A stretch of 64,000 nucleotides of DNA. It comes from Cellulosimicrobium cellulans (GTDB taxonomy: Bacteria; Actinomycetota; Actinomycetes; Actinomycetales; Cellulomonadaceae). Within the stretch, counting starts at the first letter, position 1. Each line of letters begins with the position of its first letter. A program made the position numbers and the translations under genes. The notes under the pieces were generated by a model, which worked only from the letters and a program-made list of their open reading frames with translations, was not told the DNA's origin and did no database searches. The stretch covers positions 1 to 64,000 of the forward strand of contig NZ_JAFGYF010000009.1 in the NCBI RefSeq assembly GCF_016921195.1, given 5' to 3'. Below are positions 43,570 through 51,427 of the stretch, one piece after another.

Positions 43570-43684
43570 GCGGTGGGGGTGGCCTCGGATGCTCGGGGCT
43601 GCGGCGCCGTCACCTCGGTCTTTCGGCCGTGGTCTGAGGAGCGCCGCTCTGACGCCCCTTCGCATCCGAGCCCACCCCCACCGC
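43570..43684. repeat. Long hairpin, 23-bp arms with one mismatch
   Basis: The left arm at 43570-43592 begins GCGGTGGGGGTGG; its mate at 43662-43684 ends CCCACCCCCACCGC. The arms pair with one mismatch around a 69-base loop, and the inner GCGGCGC/GCGCCGC can pair further. It lies in non-coding sequence between convergent genes, with no codon bias that would indicate a gene. Confidence 0.75.
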
Positions 43685-43721
43685 TCGGCCGTCGCCCACC
43701 ATGACCTTGCCACGGGCCGAC

Positions 43722-43789
43722 CAGGTGGTCCCGGCAAGCCGAACAGGCGACCCGGCTCGTCAGACAACGGGACGAACCGAGACCACCTG
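43722..43789. repeat. Second inverted repeat in the 43.5-44.1 kb region
   Basis: CAGGTGGTC at 43722-43730 pairs with GACCACCTG at 43781-43789 around a 50-base loop. It is the weakest of the three inverted repeats in this 630-base gap. Confidence 0.5.
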
Positions 43790-43878
43790 TCCGGTGCGGT
43801 CCGGGGCGGCGGTGCGGCGTCGTCGCGCCGAGGCCGGACGCGGCAACGGGGACCGGGCCGGCGGAACGGACACCGCGG

Positions 43879-43991
43879 GCGGCCGCCCAGGTGAGTCACG
43901 ACCAGGGGGAGACGACGCCGGGCGGGGTGGGTGGTGGTGCCGCGTCGTGGCGGGCCTGGCGGGAGCCGTGAGGAACGAGCGGCGGATGGTA
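43879..43991 (+). repeat. Dispersed hairpin-type repeat, copy B
   Basis: Reverse complement of window bases 1-113 with 7 mismatches and no gaps by hand alignment. It covers the left arm and loop of the hairpin 43920-44018. The right arm at 43992-44018 lies outside the homologous block only because copy A is cut off by the window edge. Confidence 0.87.
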
Positions 43992-44018
43992 GACGCGGCA
44001 CCACCACCCACCCCGCCC
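43920..44018. repeat. Perfect 27-bp inverted repeat
   Basis: Left arm 43920-43946 (GGGCGGGGTGGGTGGTGG...) and right arm 43992-44018 (...CCACCCACCCCGCCC) match over all 27 bases, around a 45-base loop. A stem this long would be stable as RNA and could also extrude in DNA. Confidence 0.9.
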
Positions 44019-44051
44019 ACCCAACCCGACCACGCGCCGTCGAGCACAAGA

Positions 44052-44105
44052 ACCACAGTTCTACCTCGGCTGACCAGGGTTCTACCTCGGCAGATCGGGG
44101 TTCAG
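44052..44105 (-). repeat. 21-bp tandem repeat cluster, locus 4 (about 2.6 units)
   Basis: GTTC of the core GGTTCTACCTCG starts at 44058, 44079 and 44100 (21-bp period). On the minus strand, which is the narK sense strand, the units read CGAGGTAGAACC and begin within a few bases of the narK stop codon. They are inverted relative to the cluster at 43481-43543. Confidence 0.9.
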
Positions 44106-44109
44106 GGAA

Positions 44110-45354
44110 TCAGGTCGAGGCGGTGGCGCGGGCCTGGACGCCGCGACGGACGGGGCCGAGGGTGAACAGCAGGGTGAGGAGCGCGGTGAGGGCGAGGAGC
44201 GCGAAGCCGAGGCCGTAGGTGCCCTCGAGCTGGTAGACGGCGCCCATGAGGAGCGGCGGGATGAACCCGCCGAGGCCGCCCGCAGCACCCACGAGGCCGG
44301 TGACGGCGCCGACCTTCTCGACCGGCGCGACCTTGGAGACGAGCGCGAACGTCGCGCCCGACGACGCGCCGAGGCCGGCGGCGAGGCCGAGGAACGCGAT
44401 GGTCCCGACCGGCACGAGCCCGGGCTGGAACGCGACGACCGCGGCGAGCGCCGTCACGACGGCGAAGCACGCGACGGAGACGGGCACGCCGCCGAACCGG
44501 TCGGACAGCGCCCCGCCCACGGGCCGCATGACGACGGCGAGCACGACGAACCCCGCGGTGCGGGCGGCGGCGTCGGAGGCGGTGAGGTCGTAGGCGTTGA
44601 CGAGGAACGTGGGCAGGTAGACGGAGAACGCGACGAACCCGCCGAACCCGACGGCGTAGAGCCACGAGAGCTGGAGCGTCGCGGGCAGGCGGAACGTGGC
44701 CCACGTGCGGGCCCAGAAGCCGCCGGCGGGGGCGGTCGCGCGGCCGGGCGGGACGCGCAGCAGGAGCCACGACACGACGGCGAACACGGCGAGGATCGCG
44801 GCGACGAGGAGGAACGGCGCGGCGTCTCCCCACGCGTCGCGGATGCGCACGGTGGTGAACGCGGAGATCGCGGTGCCGCCCATGCCCATGCCGAAGATCC
44901 CGACGGCGGTGCCGCGGCGGGCGGGCGGGTACCAGGCGTTGACGAACGGCACGCCGACGGCGAACGCGGTGCCGCCGAGGCCGAGGAAGAACCCGCCGAC
45001 GAGCAGCGCGACGAAGTTGTCCGCGACGAGCCCGACGAAGAGCACGGGCAGGATGGTCAGTGCGCTCACGAGGGGGAACATGACGCGGGCGCCGTAGCGA
45101 TCCGTGAGCGCACCCACCGGGATGCGCCCGAGGGACCCGACGACGACGGGGACGGCGACGAGGACGGAGACTTGCACGTCCGTGAGGTCGTAGAGCTGCC
45201 CGTACGCCGCGCCCAGCGGGCTGATGAGCGCCCAGGCCCAGAAGTTCACCGCGAACCCGATGGTCGCCAGGACGAGCATGAGGGTCGGGGAGGTGGACGT
45301 CGACGTCGTCGTCGCGGCGGGTCCGGCGGCCCTGCCCGCGTCCTGCTGCGCCAT
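44110..45354 (-). CDS. narK: Nitrate/nitrite transporter (MFS, NarK family)
   Basis: 414 residues, 12 hydrophobic segments. NarK-type signature regions are present: FAVNFWAWALISPLGAAYG in TM1, VGSLGRIPVGALTDRYGARV with the Arg/Gly pattern, GLGGTAFAVGVPFVNAWYPP and GASSGATFALVSKVAPVEK (nitrate signature-like). It imports nitrate for NarG or exports nitrite. It stands 9 kb from narGHJI, with the cofactor and ANTAR genes between. The ATG at 45354 follows AGGAG. A short hairpin lies in its leader. Confidence 0.93.
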   Translation of the reverse strand: MAQQDAGRAAGPAATTTSTSTSPTLMLVLATIGFAVNFWAWALISPLGAAYGQLYDLTDVQVSVLVAVPVVVGSLGRIPVGALTDRYGARVMFPLVSALTILPVLFVGLVADNFVALLVGGFFLGLGGTAFAVGVPFVNAWYPPARRGTAVGIFGMGMGGTAISAFTTVRIRDAWGDAAPFLLVAAILAVFAVVSWLLLRVPPGRATAPAGGFWARTWATFRLPATLQLSWLYAVGFGGFVAFSVYLPTFLVNAYDLTASDAAARTAGFVVLAVVMRPVGGALSDRFGGVPVSVACFAVVTALAAVVAFQPGLVPVGTIAFLGLAAGLGASSGATFALVSKVAPVEKVGAVTGLVGAAGGLGGFIPPLLMGAVYQLEGTYGLGFALLALTALLTLLFTLGPVRRGVQARATAST

Positions 45355-45372
45355 GGCGACTCCTGGAGGGAG

Positions 45373-45390
45373 GTGCCCGTCGCCGGGCAC
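45373..45390 (-). promoter_or_regulatory. Hairpin in the narK 5' leader
   Basis: GTGCCCG and CGGGCAC form a 7-bp stem with a TCGC loop, about 20 bases upstream of the narK start and just before its ribosome binding site. It could modulate translation. The loop is four bases, so it is not the six-base loop expected for an ANTAR target. Confidence 0.4.
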
Positions 45391-45472
45391 GGGGGAGATC
45401 GTTGCGTCGAGCACCTCCACGCTAACGACGCTCCCCGCGCCGCGCGCGGGGAACCCCCCGTACCGTGGGGGC

Positions 45473-46177
45473 GTGCTCGACTGGCTCTTCGGGGGCGTGG
45501 CCCTGCTCAACGTGTACGCGCTCGCCCTCGTGGTGCTGCGCGCCCCGCTCTACCGCACGCGCCTGTACCGGCCGATGCTGCTCAACATCGGGCTGTCGAT
45601 CGCCCCCGTCCTGGTGCTGGGGCTGGTCGTGCTCGTGGACGCCGTGCTCATCGCGGGCGGGGCGCCGCCGTGGGTGGTCCTCACGGTCGCGGTCGCCGGG
45701 TTCCTCGTGTGGCTCCTGCTGCTGCCCAACGCCGGGTACCTCGTCACCGAGCTCAACTACAGCCACCGGCAGGAGGGCGAGGACGTCCCGCTCTGGTACG
45801 ACATCGTCGCGGTCCTCACGCTGGCGATGTCGGGCGTCATGAACACCGTGGTCAACGTGTTCCTCGCGCAGGCGCTGTTCGTCCTCGTGCTGTACCCGAA
45901 CGACGACGACCCGTTCCACCGGCCGGCGTCGTGGATCGCCGTGCTCGCCGTGCTCGCGCTCGTGTCCGTCGGCATCTACCTGGGTCGGTACGTGCGGTTC
46001 AACAGCTGGGACCTGGCCCACCCCGTGGAGTTCGTGCGCAAGCTCGTCTCGCACTTCCGGGCCCGGGGCGCCGTGCGCAACGCCCTGCTGTTCGTCGTGC
46101 TGCACACGCTGTTCTTCGCGTTCATGTACGCGATCGTCATGGGGCCGGTCACGACCCTCCTCGTCCGCGGGGCCTGA
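45473..46177 (+). CDS. DUF1361 membrane protein, 234 aa
   Basis: Seven or so hydrophobic segments in the DUF1361 pattern, with the conserved motifs LLLPNAGYLVTELNYSH, VPLWYDIVAVLTLAMSG and YLGRYVRFNSWDL intact. The function of the family is unknown. The GTG start at 45473 follows GTGGGGGC. It is divergent from narK and starts an apparent four-gene run with the next three membrane-anchored proteins. Confidence 0.9.
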   Translation: MLDWLFGGVALLNVYALALVVLRAPLYRTRLYRPMLLNIGLSIAPVLVLGLVVLVDAVLIAGGAPPWVVLTVAVAGFLVWLLLLPNAGYLVTELNYSHRQEGEDVPLWYDIVAVLTLAMSGVMNTVVNVFLAQALFVLVLYPNDDDPFHRPASWIAVLAVLALVSVGIYLGRYVRFNSWDLAHPVEFVRKLVSHFRARGAVRNALLFVVLHTLFFAFMYAIVMGPVTTLLVRGA

Positions 46178-46201
46178 CGGGGCCGTCGCCCGCCCCGTAG
46201 G

Positions 46202-46909
46202 ATGCGCGCCGTGACGTCGACCGAGCCGAGGGCCGCCCGCAGCGTCCCGGTGCTCCGCGCGGTCGTCGGGACGTGGCCGCGCCGCATCGCCCTGGTTGTC
46301 GTGGTCGGTGTCGTGGCCGGGACGGCGGCGGCCGGGGGGTTCGCGCAGCACGTCGCCGCCGACGCCGGCCCGACCCGCGCCGCCGCGGGGGAGCCGGTCC
46401 CGACGGGACCGTTCGACCTCACGGTGCGGTCGTGGTCCGTGACGGACGCCGTCCAGGTGTCCGCGCTCGAGGACTCCGGCGCGGACGCCTGGCTGGTCGT
46501 GGTCGTGGGCGCGCTCGACACCGACCGCGAGCCGCGCCGTCCGGACCGCACCGCCGTGACGCTCCCCGACGAGCTGCCCGGCGGCCTGGCGCTCGCGGGC
46601 GACGCCGAGCCGGACCGCCCCGACCCGACGCTGCTCGTGCGCGACGCCTCGGTCTACCCCGTGCTCCAGCCCGGGCTGCCCGAGGACGTCGCGCTGCTCT
46701 GGCCGGTGACGGTCCCGGAGGGCGGCGCCACGTCCGTCGCGCCGGACGAGCCGCTCACGGTCACGCTCCCGACGTTCCGCTACCGGGACATGACGGTCGG
46801 CGGGGGACGGCGCTGGGCGGAGACCGGGTCCGTGGTGCTCGTCGACGTCCCGCCCGGCGACGTGCCCCCGGGCATCGTGGACCCGCCCGAGGACGAGGAG
46901 GCGTGGTGA
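46202..46909 (+). CDS. Membrane-anchored extracytoplasmic protein, 235 aa
   Basis: An N-terminal basic segment and one hydrophobic span (RRIALVVVVGVVAGTAAAGG) anchor a beta-rich exported domain (FDLTVRSWSVTDAVQVSALE, AWLVVVVGALDT, ASVYPVLQPGLPEDVALLWPV). No named family recognised; the layout resembles Ig-like DUF4352-type proteins. It begins 24 bases after the DUF1361 gene and overlaps the next gene by 4 bases (GTGA). Confidence 0.78.
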   Translation: MRAVTSTEPRAARSVPVLRAVVGTWPRRIALVVVVGVVAGTAAAGGFAQHVAADAGPTRAAAGEPVPTGPFDLTVRSWSVTDAVQVSALEDSGADAWLVVVVGALDTDREPRRPDRTAVTLPDELPGGLALAGDAEPDRPDPTLLVRDASVYPVLQPGLPEDVALLWPVTVPEGGATSVAPDEPLTVTLPTFRYRDMTVGGGRRWAETGSVVLVDVPPGDVPPGIVDPPEDEEAW

Positions 46910-47574
46910 CCGAGGAGACCGTCGAGGCGACGTCGCCCACGACCGCCGCCGCGAGCGCCGTCGGGACCGGGGCGCGGGCGGACGCGCGCCCGCGCCGCAG
47001 CCGCGTCGTCGTGACCGTGCTCCTGCTCGTCCTCGCCGTGGGCGCCGGGGCGGCCGTGTCGCGCGTCGACTCGTGGTGGCCCACGCTCACGGCGACGACG
47101 TCGCGCGGCGCCGTGGGCGACGTCGTCGCCGCCGGGCCGCTGCGCGTCCGCGTCGACGACGTGCGCACCGGCACGACGTTGGAGGACGGGTTCGACACCC
47201 TGACGACGGACGGCGTCTGGGTCGCGGTGGACCTCGCGGTCTCCGGCACGACGGCGGAGGCGGGCATCGAGGCGCTCGAGCTGCGCGACGCCGAGGGGCG
47301 CGACCACGCGGCGTCGCACCGCGTGAGCAACTCGATGATGAGCACGTTCGTGGACCCGGACGTCCCCGAGGCGGGGACCGTCGTCGTCGAGGTCCCCGCG
47401 CGAGCGCTCGACGGGGGCGTCGTGCTGCGGGTGCTCACGGAGCACGACGACGCGGACGTCGACCGTCCGCAGGCGATCGCCGAGATCGACCTCGGACGCC
47501 TCGAGCGCCCCACGGCGGACGCCGTCGTCGAGGTGCTGGAGCCCGCGCTCGTCCCGGGTGGGTGGGACGCATGA
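46906..47574 (+). CDS. Membrane-anchored DUF4352-like protein, 222 aa
   Basis: A polar N-terminus and one span (RVVVTVLLLVLAVGAGAAVS), then a beta-sandwich-like domain with the DUF4352 feel: LRVRVDDVRTGTTLEDGF, GVWVAVDLAVSGTTAE, IEALELRDAEGRDHAASHR. The GTG start overlaps the previous stop. The overlaps on both sides show co-translation with its neighbours. Function unknown; possibly envelope-associated. Confidence 0.8.
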   Translation: MTEETVEATSPTTAAASAVGTGARADARPRRSRVVVTVLLLVLAVGAGAAVSRVDSWWPTLTATTSRGAVGDVVAAGPLRVRVDDVRTGTTLEDGFDTLTTDGVWVAVDLAVSGTTAEAGIEALELRDAEGRDHAASHRVSNSMMSTFVDPDVPEAGTVVVEVPARALDGGVVLRVLTEHDDADVDRPQAIAEIDLGRLERPTADAVVEVLEPALVPGGWDA

Positions 47575-48137
47575 GCGGCGGACCGAGCGTGGGATGGTGG
47601 CGCGCGAACCGGTGGTGGCTGGTCGTGCTCGTGGGCGCGCTCGCGGCGCTCGGAGTCCTGACGTGGCGCTCCGACACCGTGCAGGGGTGGTGGACGTCGG
47701 AGCCGCGCAGCGCCCCGGCGGCGGACGCCGAGGGCTGGGTGCAGGTCGGCGAGGTCCGGGCGCGACTCGTCGGTCTCGAGGCGGTCGACTGGCTCGACGA
47801 CGGGTACCGGGAGCGCGTCGAGGCGCCCGAGGGCTACACGCTCTGGGCCGCGGACGTGTCGCTGCGGTCGGACGCGCCCGACGCCCCGGCGAGCGAGGAG
47901 GAGACGTACTCGGCGTGCGAGGTCGTGCTGCTCGACGCGGCCGGACGGGAGTTCACCGCGGGAGCGTCGTCGATCCCGGGCATGCCCTACCCCGAGGCCC
48001 CGGCGTGCACGGGCGCAGTCTCGAGCCGCAGCACCCAGTACTTCCTCACGCCCGACGACGCCCAGCCCGCCGAGGTGCGCCTCGTCGAGCCGGAGCTCCT
48101 CCCCGCCTTCTGGTCGCTGCCGGCCCCCGCGGCGTAG
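47571..48137 (+). CDS. Membrane-anchored extracytoplasmic protein, 188 aa
   Basis: Third of the related trio: a short cytoplasmic start, one span (WWLVVLVGALAALGVLTW), then an exported beta-rich domain (VQVGEVRARLVGLEAVDWL, YTLWAADVSLRSDAPDAP, CEVVLLDAAGREFTAG) with two Cys that could pair. The ATG overlaps the previous stop (ATGA). The three proteins may form one complex, which is inference. Confidence 0.78.
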   Translation: MSGGPSVGWWRANRWWLVVLVGALAALGVLTWRSDTVQGWWTSEPRSAPAADAEGWVQVGEVRARLVGLEAVDWLDDGYRERVEAPEGYTLWAADVSLRSDAPDAPASEEETYSACEVVLLDAAGREFTAGASSIPGMPYPEAPACTGAVSSRSTQYFLTPDDAQPAEVRLVEPELLPAFWSLPAPAA

Positions 48138-48156
48138 CCGCACCTGCTCGACGCGG

Positions 48157-48189
48157 TTGACATCGCTCCTTTTAATGAACATAGTTCAT
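48157..48189 (+). promoter_or_regulatory. Promoter with overlapping GntR-type operator
   Basis: TTGACA (48157-48162) and CATAGT (48180-48185) are spaced 17 bases, a good sigma-70-type promoter. The perfect inverted repeat ATGAAC-ATA-GTTCAT (48175-48189) covers the -10 element, so a dimer bound there would block transcription. A further half-like ATGAAC follows at 48195-48200. The cognate repressor is likely the GntR-type gene two genes downstream. Confidence 0.75.
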
Positions 48190-48217
48190 GATCAATGAAC
48201 TCAATCGGAGGTGCGCC

Positions 48218-49177
48218 GTGAGCTGGGTGTCGTGGATGCTGGGGAACCCGTTGCCGCTCCCGGTGGCGCTCGCCGCCGATCTCGTGCTGCTGGCCGTGGC
48301 GGTCGTCGTCGCGCTCCTGTGGTGGGACGGGCGGCGCGCCGTCGTCCCGAGCTCGGCGGGCCGACGCGCGGTGCGTCACGCGGCGGTGACGAGCGCCGGG
48401 TCGGGGCTGCTCGTCACGGCGGGGATCCTGGTGCCGCCGCTGTACCTGTATCTCGGGCTCGTCCCGCTCGGAGCCCGGGCGACGGCTGTGCTGCCGCTCG
48501 CCGCGCTCGTCGGAGCCCTGGCAGTCCACGCCGTGGGCGAGCTCACCTGGCCGCGCCCGCGGCACCGGCAGCGCGAGGCGCGGCTCGTCGCGCGCTCGAC
48601 GGTCGACGTCGTCCCGACGGCCACCCGTCGCCTCGCGTGGGTCTGGGCCGGGGGCATCGCCGTCGCGAGCACGGCGTTCGGGCTCCTCTCCGACGGCCCG
48701 CGCTCGATCTCCCGCGTCGTGGGCCCGTACGAGGCGTACACGGTCGCGCCCTTCCCGGGATGGCTGTGGACCGTGCCGCTCGTCGTCGCTGCGGTCGTCG
48801 CCGTCGTGGCCTCCGAGGTGGTGCTGCGCCTCGTCGTGTCGCGACCGGCGGTCGAGGACGTGGGCGAGGAGTGGGACATGTGGCTGCGTCGCCGGGTGGC
48901 CCGCCGTGTCGAGCGCGCCACCCAGCTCGTCCTGGGCCTGACCCTCGGCGGCCTCGCCGCGATGGGAGGGCTCTCCTTGCGCTGGCTCGGGCTGGGGAAC
49001 GGCGGCGGCGTCCGACCGGGCCCCGGGCTCAGCCCGGGCTACCTCCATGCCGGGAACGTGCTGCTCCTCGTGGCGATGGCGGTGGTGGTCGCGGCCCTGG
49101 CGGCCCTGGTGTGGCCGGCGCGCGACCCGGCGCCGACCGAGACGGCGGCGCACGAGTCCGCGGGGGTCGCCGCGTGA
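48218..49177 (+). CDS. Multi-span membrane protein of a GntR-linked operon, 319 aa
   Basis: Hydrophobic protein with about five to six membrane segments (LVLLAVAVVVALLWW, AGILVPPLYLYLGLVPLG, WLWTVPLVVAAVVAVVA and later LLLVAMAVVVAALAALV). No family is recognised. The GTG start at 48218 follows GGAGGTGCGCC; an ATG at 48188 in the same frame sits inside the operator and is rejected. It ends in a 4-base overlap (GTGA) with the GntR gene, as in YtrA-type operons where the regulator is paired with membrane components. Confidence 0.83.
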   Translation: MSWVSWMLGNPLPLPVALAADLVLLAVAVVVALLWWDGRRAVVPSSAGRRAVRHAAVTSAGSGLLVTAGILVPPLYLYLGLVPLGARATAVLPLAALVGALAVHAVGELTWPRPRHRQREARLVARSTVDVVPTATRRLAWVWAGGIAVASTAFGLLSDGPRSISRVVGPYEAYTVAPFPGWLWTVPLVVAAVVAVVASEVVLRLVVSRPAVEDVGEEWDMWLRRRVARRVERATQLVLGLTLGGLAAMGGLSLRWLGLGNGGGVRPGPGLSPGYLHAGNVLLLVAMAVVVAALAALVWPARDPAPTETAAHESAGVAA

Positions 49178-49584
49178 GCCTCGCCGTCCGCATCGACCTC
49201 GACTCCTCGGTCCCGCAGTACGAGCAGCTCCGCGCGCAGCTCGCGGCGCTCGTCGCGGCGGGCGACCTCGCGGACGGGCAGCGTCTGCCGACCGTGCGCG
49301 CGCTCGCGAACGACCTCGGCATCGCGTCCGGGACCGTCGCGCGGACCTACCGCGACCTCGAGGCGGCAGGGCTCGTGACCACCCGCAGGCGCGTCGGGAC
49401 GGTCGTCACGGCGCCCCCCGCGACGCTCGACCGCGCCGCGGTGACCGACGCCGCCGCGCGCTTCGTCCGCCTCGCGCGGGACCACGCCCTCACGGACACC
49501 GAGATCCGTGACGTCGTCGCCGCCGCCCTGCTCGTCGACGCCAGGCCGGGCGACGAGCGCGCCGCAGCCGTCTCAGCCGAGTGA
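49174..49584 (+). CDS. GntR-family (YtrA subfamily) transcriptional regulator
   Basis: 136 residues: an N-terminal winged helix (VPQYEQLRAQLAALVAAGDL, LPTVRALANDLGIASGTVAR) plus a short YtrA-type dimerisation tail instead of a ligand domain. It probably represses its own operon through the inverted repeat at 48175-48189. The start is GTG 49174, overlapping the previous stop. Its 3' end overlaps the convergent membrane-protein gene by 12 bases. Confidence 0.93.
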   Translation: MSLAVRIDLDSSVPQYEQLRAQLAALVAAGDLADGQRLPTVRALANDLGIASGTVARTYRDLEAAGLVTTRRRVGTVVTAPPATLDRAAVTDAAARFVRLARDHALTDTEIRDVVAAALLVDARPGDERAAAVSAE

Positions 49585-51009
49585 CGGGCCGCCGGTCGCC
49601 GCGTTCGCCGCGCCGATCCCGCTGTCGGCTCCCGTGCGGGCCTCGGCGTCGGTCTGCGTCCGTGACCGCGCCACGCGCCGCGTGCGCAGCGCCGACGGCA
49701 GGCCGAGGCTCGCGAGCAGCGCGTCCGCCGCGGCGGCGAGCAGCACGGTGGTGAGCACCTGCACGACGACCGTCGCGACGATGTCGAGGGGACCGACGAG
49801 CGCGCGCCACGCGACGATCCCCGGCTGGCCGACGAGCGCCTGCGCCACGGTGTAGACGACCTGCTCGGCGAGCGTCAGGAGCGCGAACGCGACGCAGAAG
49901 AGCAGCACGGCGCTCCACCGGCTGCGCCAGAGCATGCCGAGCGCGCCCACGAGCCCGCCGAACCGCCGGCCGGGGTCGAGCATGAGCTCCCAGGCCTTGC
50001 GCGCGCCGCTCTCGCCGAGGGTCCGGTTGAACCGGTCGACGACGCGCGTCGCGCGGCCCGCGGGCTCGGTGCCGTCCACGGTCGCGTGCGCCGGGTCGAC
50101 GACGTCGATCGCCTCGACGCCGTAGACGATCGTGCCGAGCGTGAGCCAGGCGAGCGGCACGACGAGCCCGGTGACGACGCCCGCGAGGAGGAGGGACGTC
50201 ACCGGGCCCAGGGCGTCGACGAGCGGCTTGAGCACGTCGACGCGCGCGACGACGCCGTCCCACCAGGTCGTGGTCTCGACGACGACCACGCGCGTCGTCC
50301 ACCACTCACGAACCCGCCCGACGACCGCGGTGACGGTGAACGCGCCGACGACGATCCACACGACCTCGCAGTAGCCCGCCGCGATGCGGACGGCGGCGGA
50401 GCGCGCGCTGCGCCGCGCGTCGCCGCCCGCCGCGGAGACGCCGCGGTCGACGCGCCGGGCGAGGCGTTCGAGCAGCGTGCGGGCGAGCAGCGCGCCCGCG
50501 ACGACGAGCACGACGGTGAGGCCGAACCCCTCGGGGACCGGGCTGGCGGTCTCGATCCCGGACCCGGCCGCGAACGCGTGCTCGAGCGCGGCGGCGTCGA
50601 TGTACGCCTGCCAGTCGGACGACAGGCCGCCGTAGAACTCGTAGATGACGAGGTAGGGCACGAGGACGGACGCGATCGAGCCGAGCAGCGACCGGACCTC
50701 GAGGCGGTCACGCTCGGTCCGCGGCTCGCGGCGCAGGACGTGCAGCATGACCACGATGCCGACGACGGTCGCGAGCGGCGAGAAGCACAGCACGAGCAGG
50801 CCGAGCACCCCAGACGACGGCGCGACGGCGAGCGCGGCCCGCAGCGCGAGCTCGTGGACGACCTCGGCGAGGACGGCGACCGCGACGAGCGCGGGCCAGT
50901 GCCGGGCCAGCAGGCGTCCCGCGTCGGCGAGCACGCGCCGGCCCGAGCGCAGGACGGGGTCCGCGGGTGCCGTCGTCGGGCTCGCGGGGGTCGCCGATGG
51001 GGCCGTCAC
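49573..51009 (-). CDS. Polytopic membrane protein, 478 aa
   Basis: About eight to nine hydrophobic segments, for example GVLGLLVLCFSPLATVVGIV, FGLTVVLVVAGALLARTLLE and SLLLAGVVTGLVVPLAWLTLG. The C-terminal 45 residues are polar. No Walker or catalytic motif is visible, and I do not assign a family. Its stop lies within the convergent GntR gene, so the two 3' ends overlap by 12 bases and could influence each other's transcription. Confidence 0.8.
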   Translation of the reverse strand: MTAPSATPASPTTAPADPVLRSGRRVLADAGRLLARHWPALVAVAVLAEVVHELALRAALAVAPSSGVLGLLVLCFSPLATVVGIVVMLHVLRREPRTERDRLEVRSLLGSIASVLVPYLVIYEFYGGLSSDWQAYIDAAALEHAFAAGSGIETASPVPEGFGLTVVLVVAGALLARTLLERLARRVDRGVSAAGGDARRSARSAAVRIAAGYCEVVWIVVGAFTVTAVVGRVREWWTTRVVVVETTTWWDGVVARVDVLKPLVDALGPVTSLLLAGVVTGLVVPLAWLTLGTIVYGVEAIDVVDPAHATVDGTEPAGRATRVVDRFNRTLGESGARKAWELMLDPGRRFGGLVGALGMLWRSRWSAVLLFCVAFALLTLAEQVVYTVAQALVGQPGIVAWRALVGPLDIVATVVVQVLTTVLLAAAADALLASLGLPSALRTRRVARSRTQTDAEARTGADSGIGAANAATGGPSLG

Positions 51010-51041
51010 GCGCGCCAGGGTACCGGTGCGCGTGACGGAGG

Positions 51042-51317
51042 CTACGCGCGCGACGCGAGGCGGGCGACGACGCGCTTGGCCTCCTTGCCGGCGAACCGGC
51101 GCGCGAGGACGCCGACGCCTGCGGCGACCGCGGCGAACGTGACGGCCGAGACGATGCCGACCTCCTCGTCGTCGAGGTCCTTCGGGGCGTCGTGGCCCGT
51201 GACCTTCGCCCAGACGAACGTGACGAGCTTCTGCGCGGCCCAGCCCGCCGCGAAGGTGAGGGCGACGGTCCCGACCTTCAGGGCCAGGGTCTGCTCGGTC
51301 TCGTTCGTGTCGGCCAC
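51042..51317 (-). CDS. DUF4235 family membrane protein, 91 aa (copy 1)
   Basis: Matches the DUF4235 pattern: a GWAAQKLVTFVWAKVTGHDAP-like first half and a second hydrophobic segment VGIVSAVTFAAVAAGVGVLA. GTG start at 51317. A second DUF4235 gene lies at 59284. Family role unknown. Confidence 0.88.
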   Translation of the reverse strand: MADTNETEQTLALKVGTVALTFAAGWAAQKLVTFVWAKVTGHDAPKDLDDEEVGIVSAVTFAAVAAGVGVLARRFAGKEAKRVVARLASRA

Positions 51318-51386
51318 GAGGGGTCCTCCGTCGGTCGGGGCGCCGGTCGGCGCGGGGCGTGCTCCCACCGTAGTGCGAACCGTGGA

Positions 51387-51422
51387 CCCTTCGCCGCCCG
51401 GCACGCGCCGGGCGGCGAAGGG
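51387..51422 (-). terminator. Strong terminator of the ABC exporter operon
   Basis: CCCTTCGCCGCCCGGC and GCCGGGCGGCGAAGGG form a perfect 16-bp stem with a 4-base loop (ACGC), ending 6 bases after the permease stop codon on the minus strand. The AT-poor flank lacks a T-tract. Confidence 0.9.
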
Positions 51423-51427
51423 CGCGG

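Noticed and set aside
43382-43894. A 170-codon open frame running through the repeats at 43.4-43.9 kb
   Set aside because: It starts inside the DUF6328 gene, crosses the 21-bp repeats and the hairpin, and shows no ribosome binding site or recognisable protein pattern.
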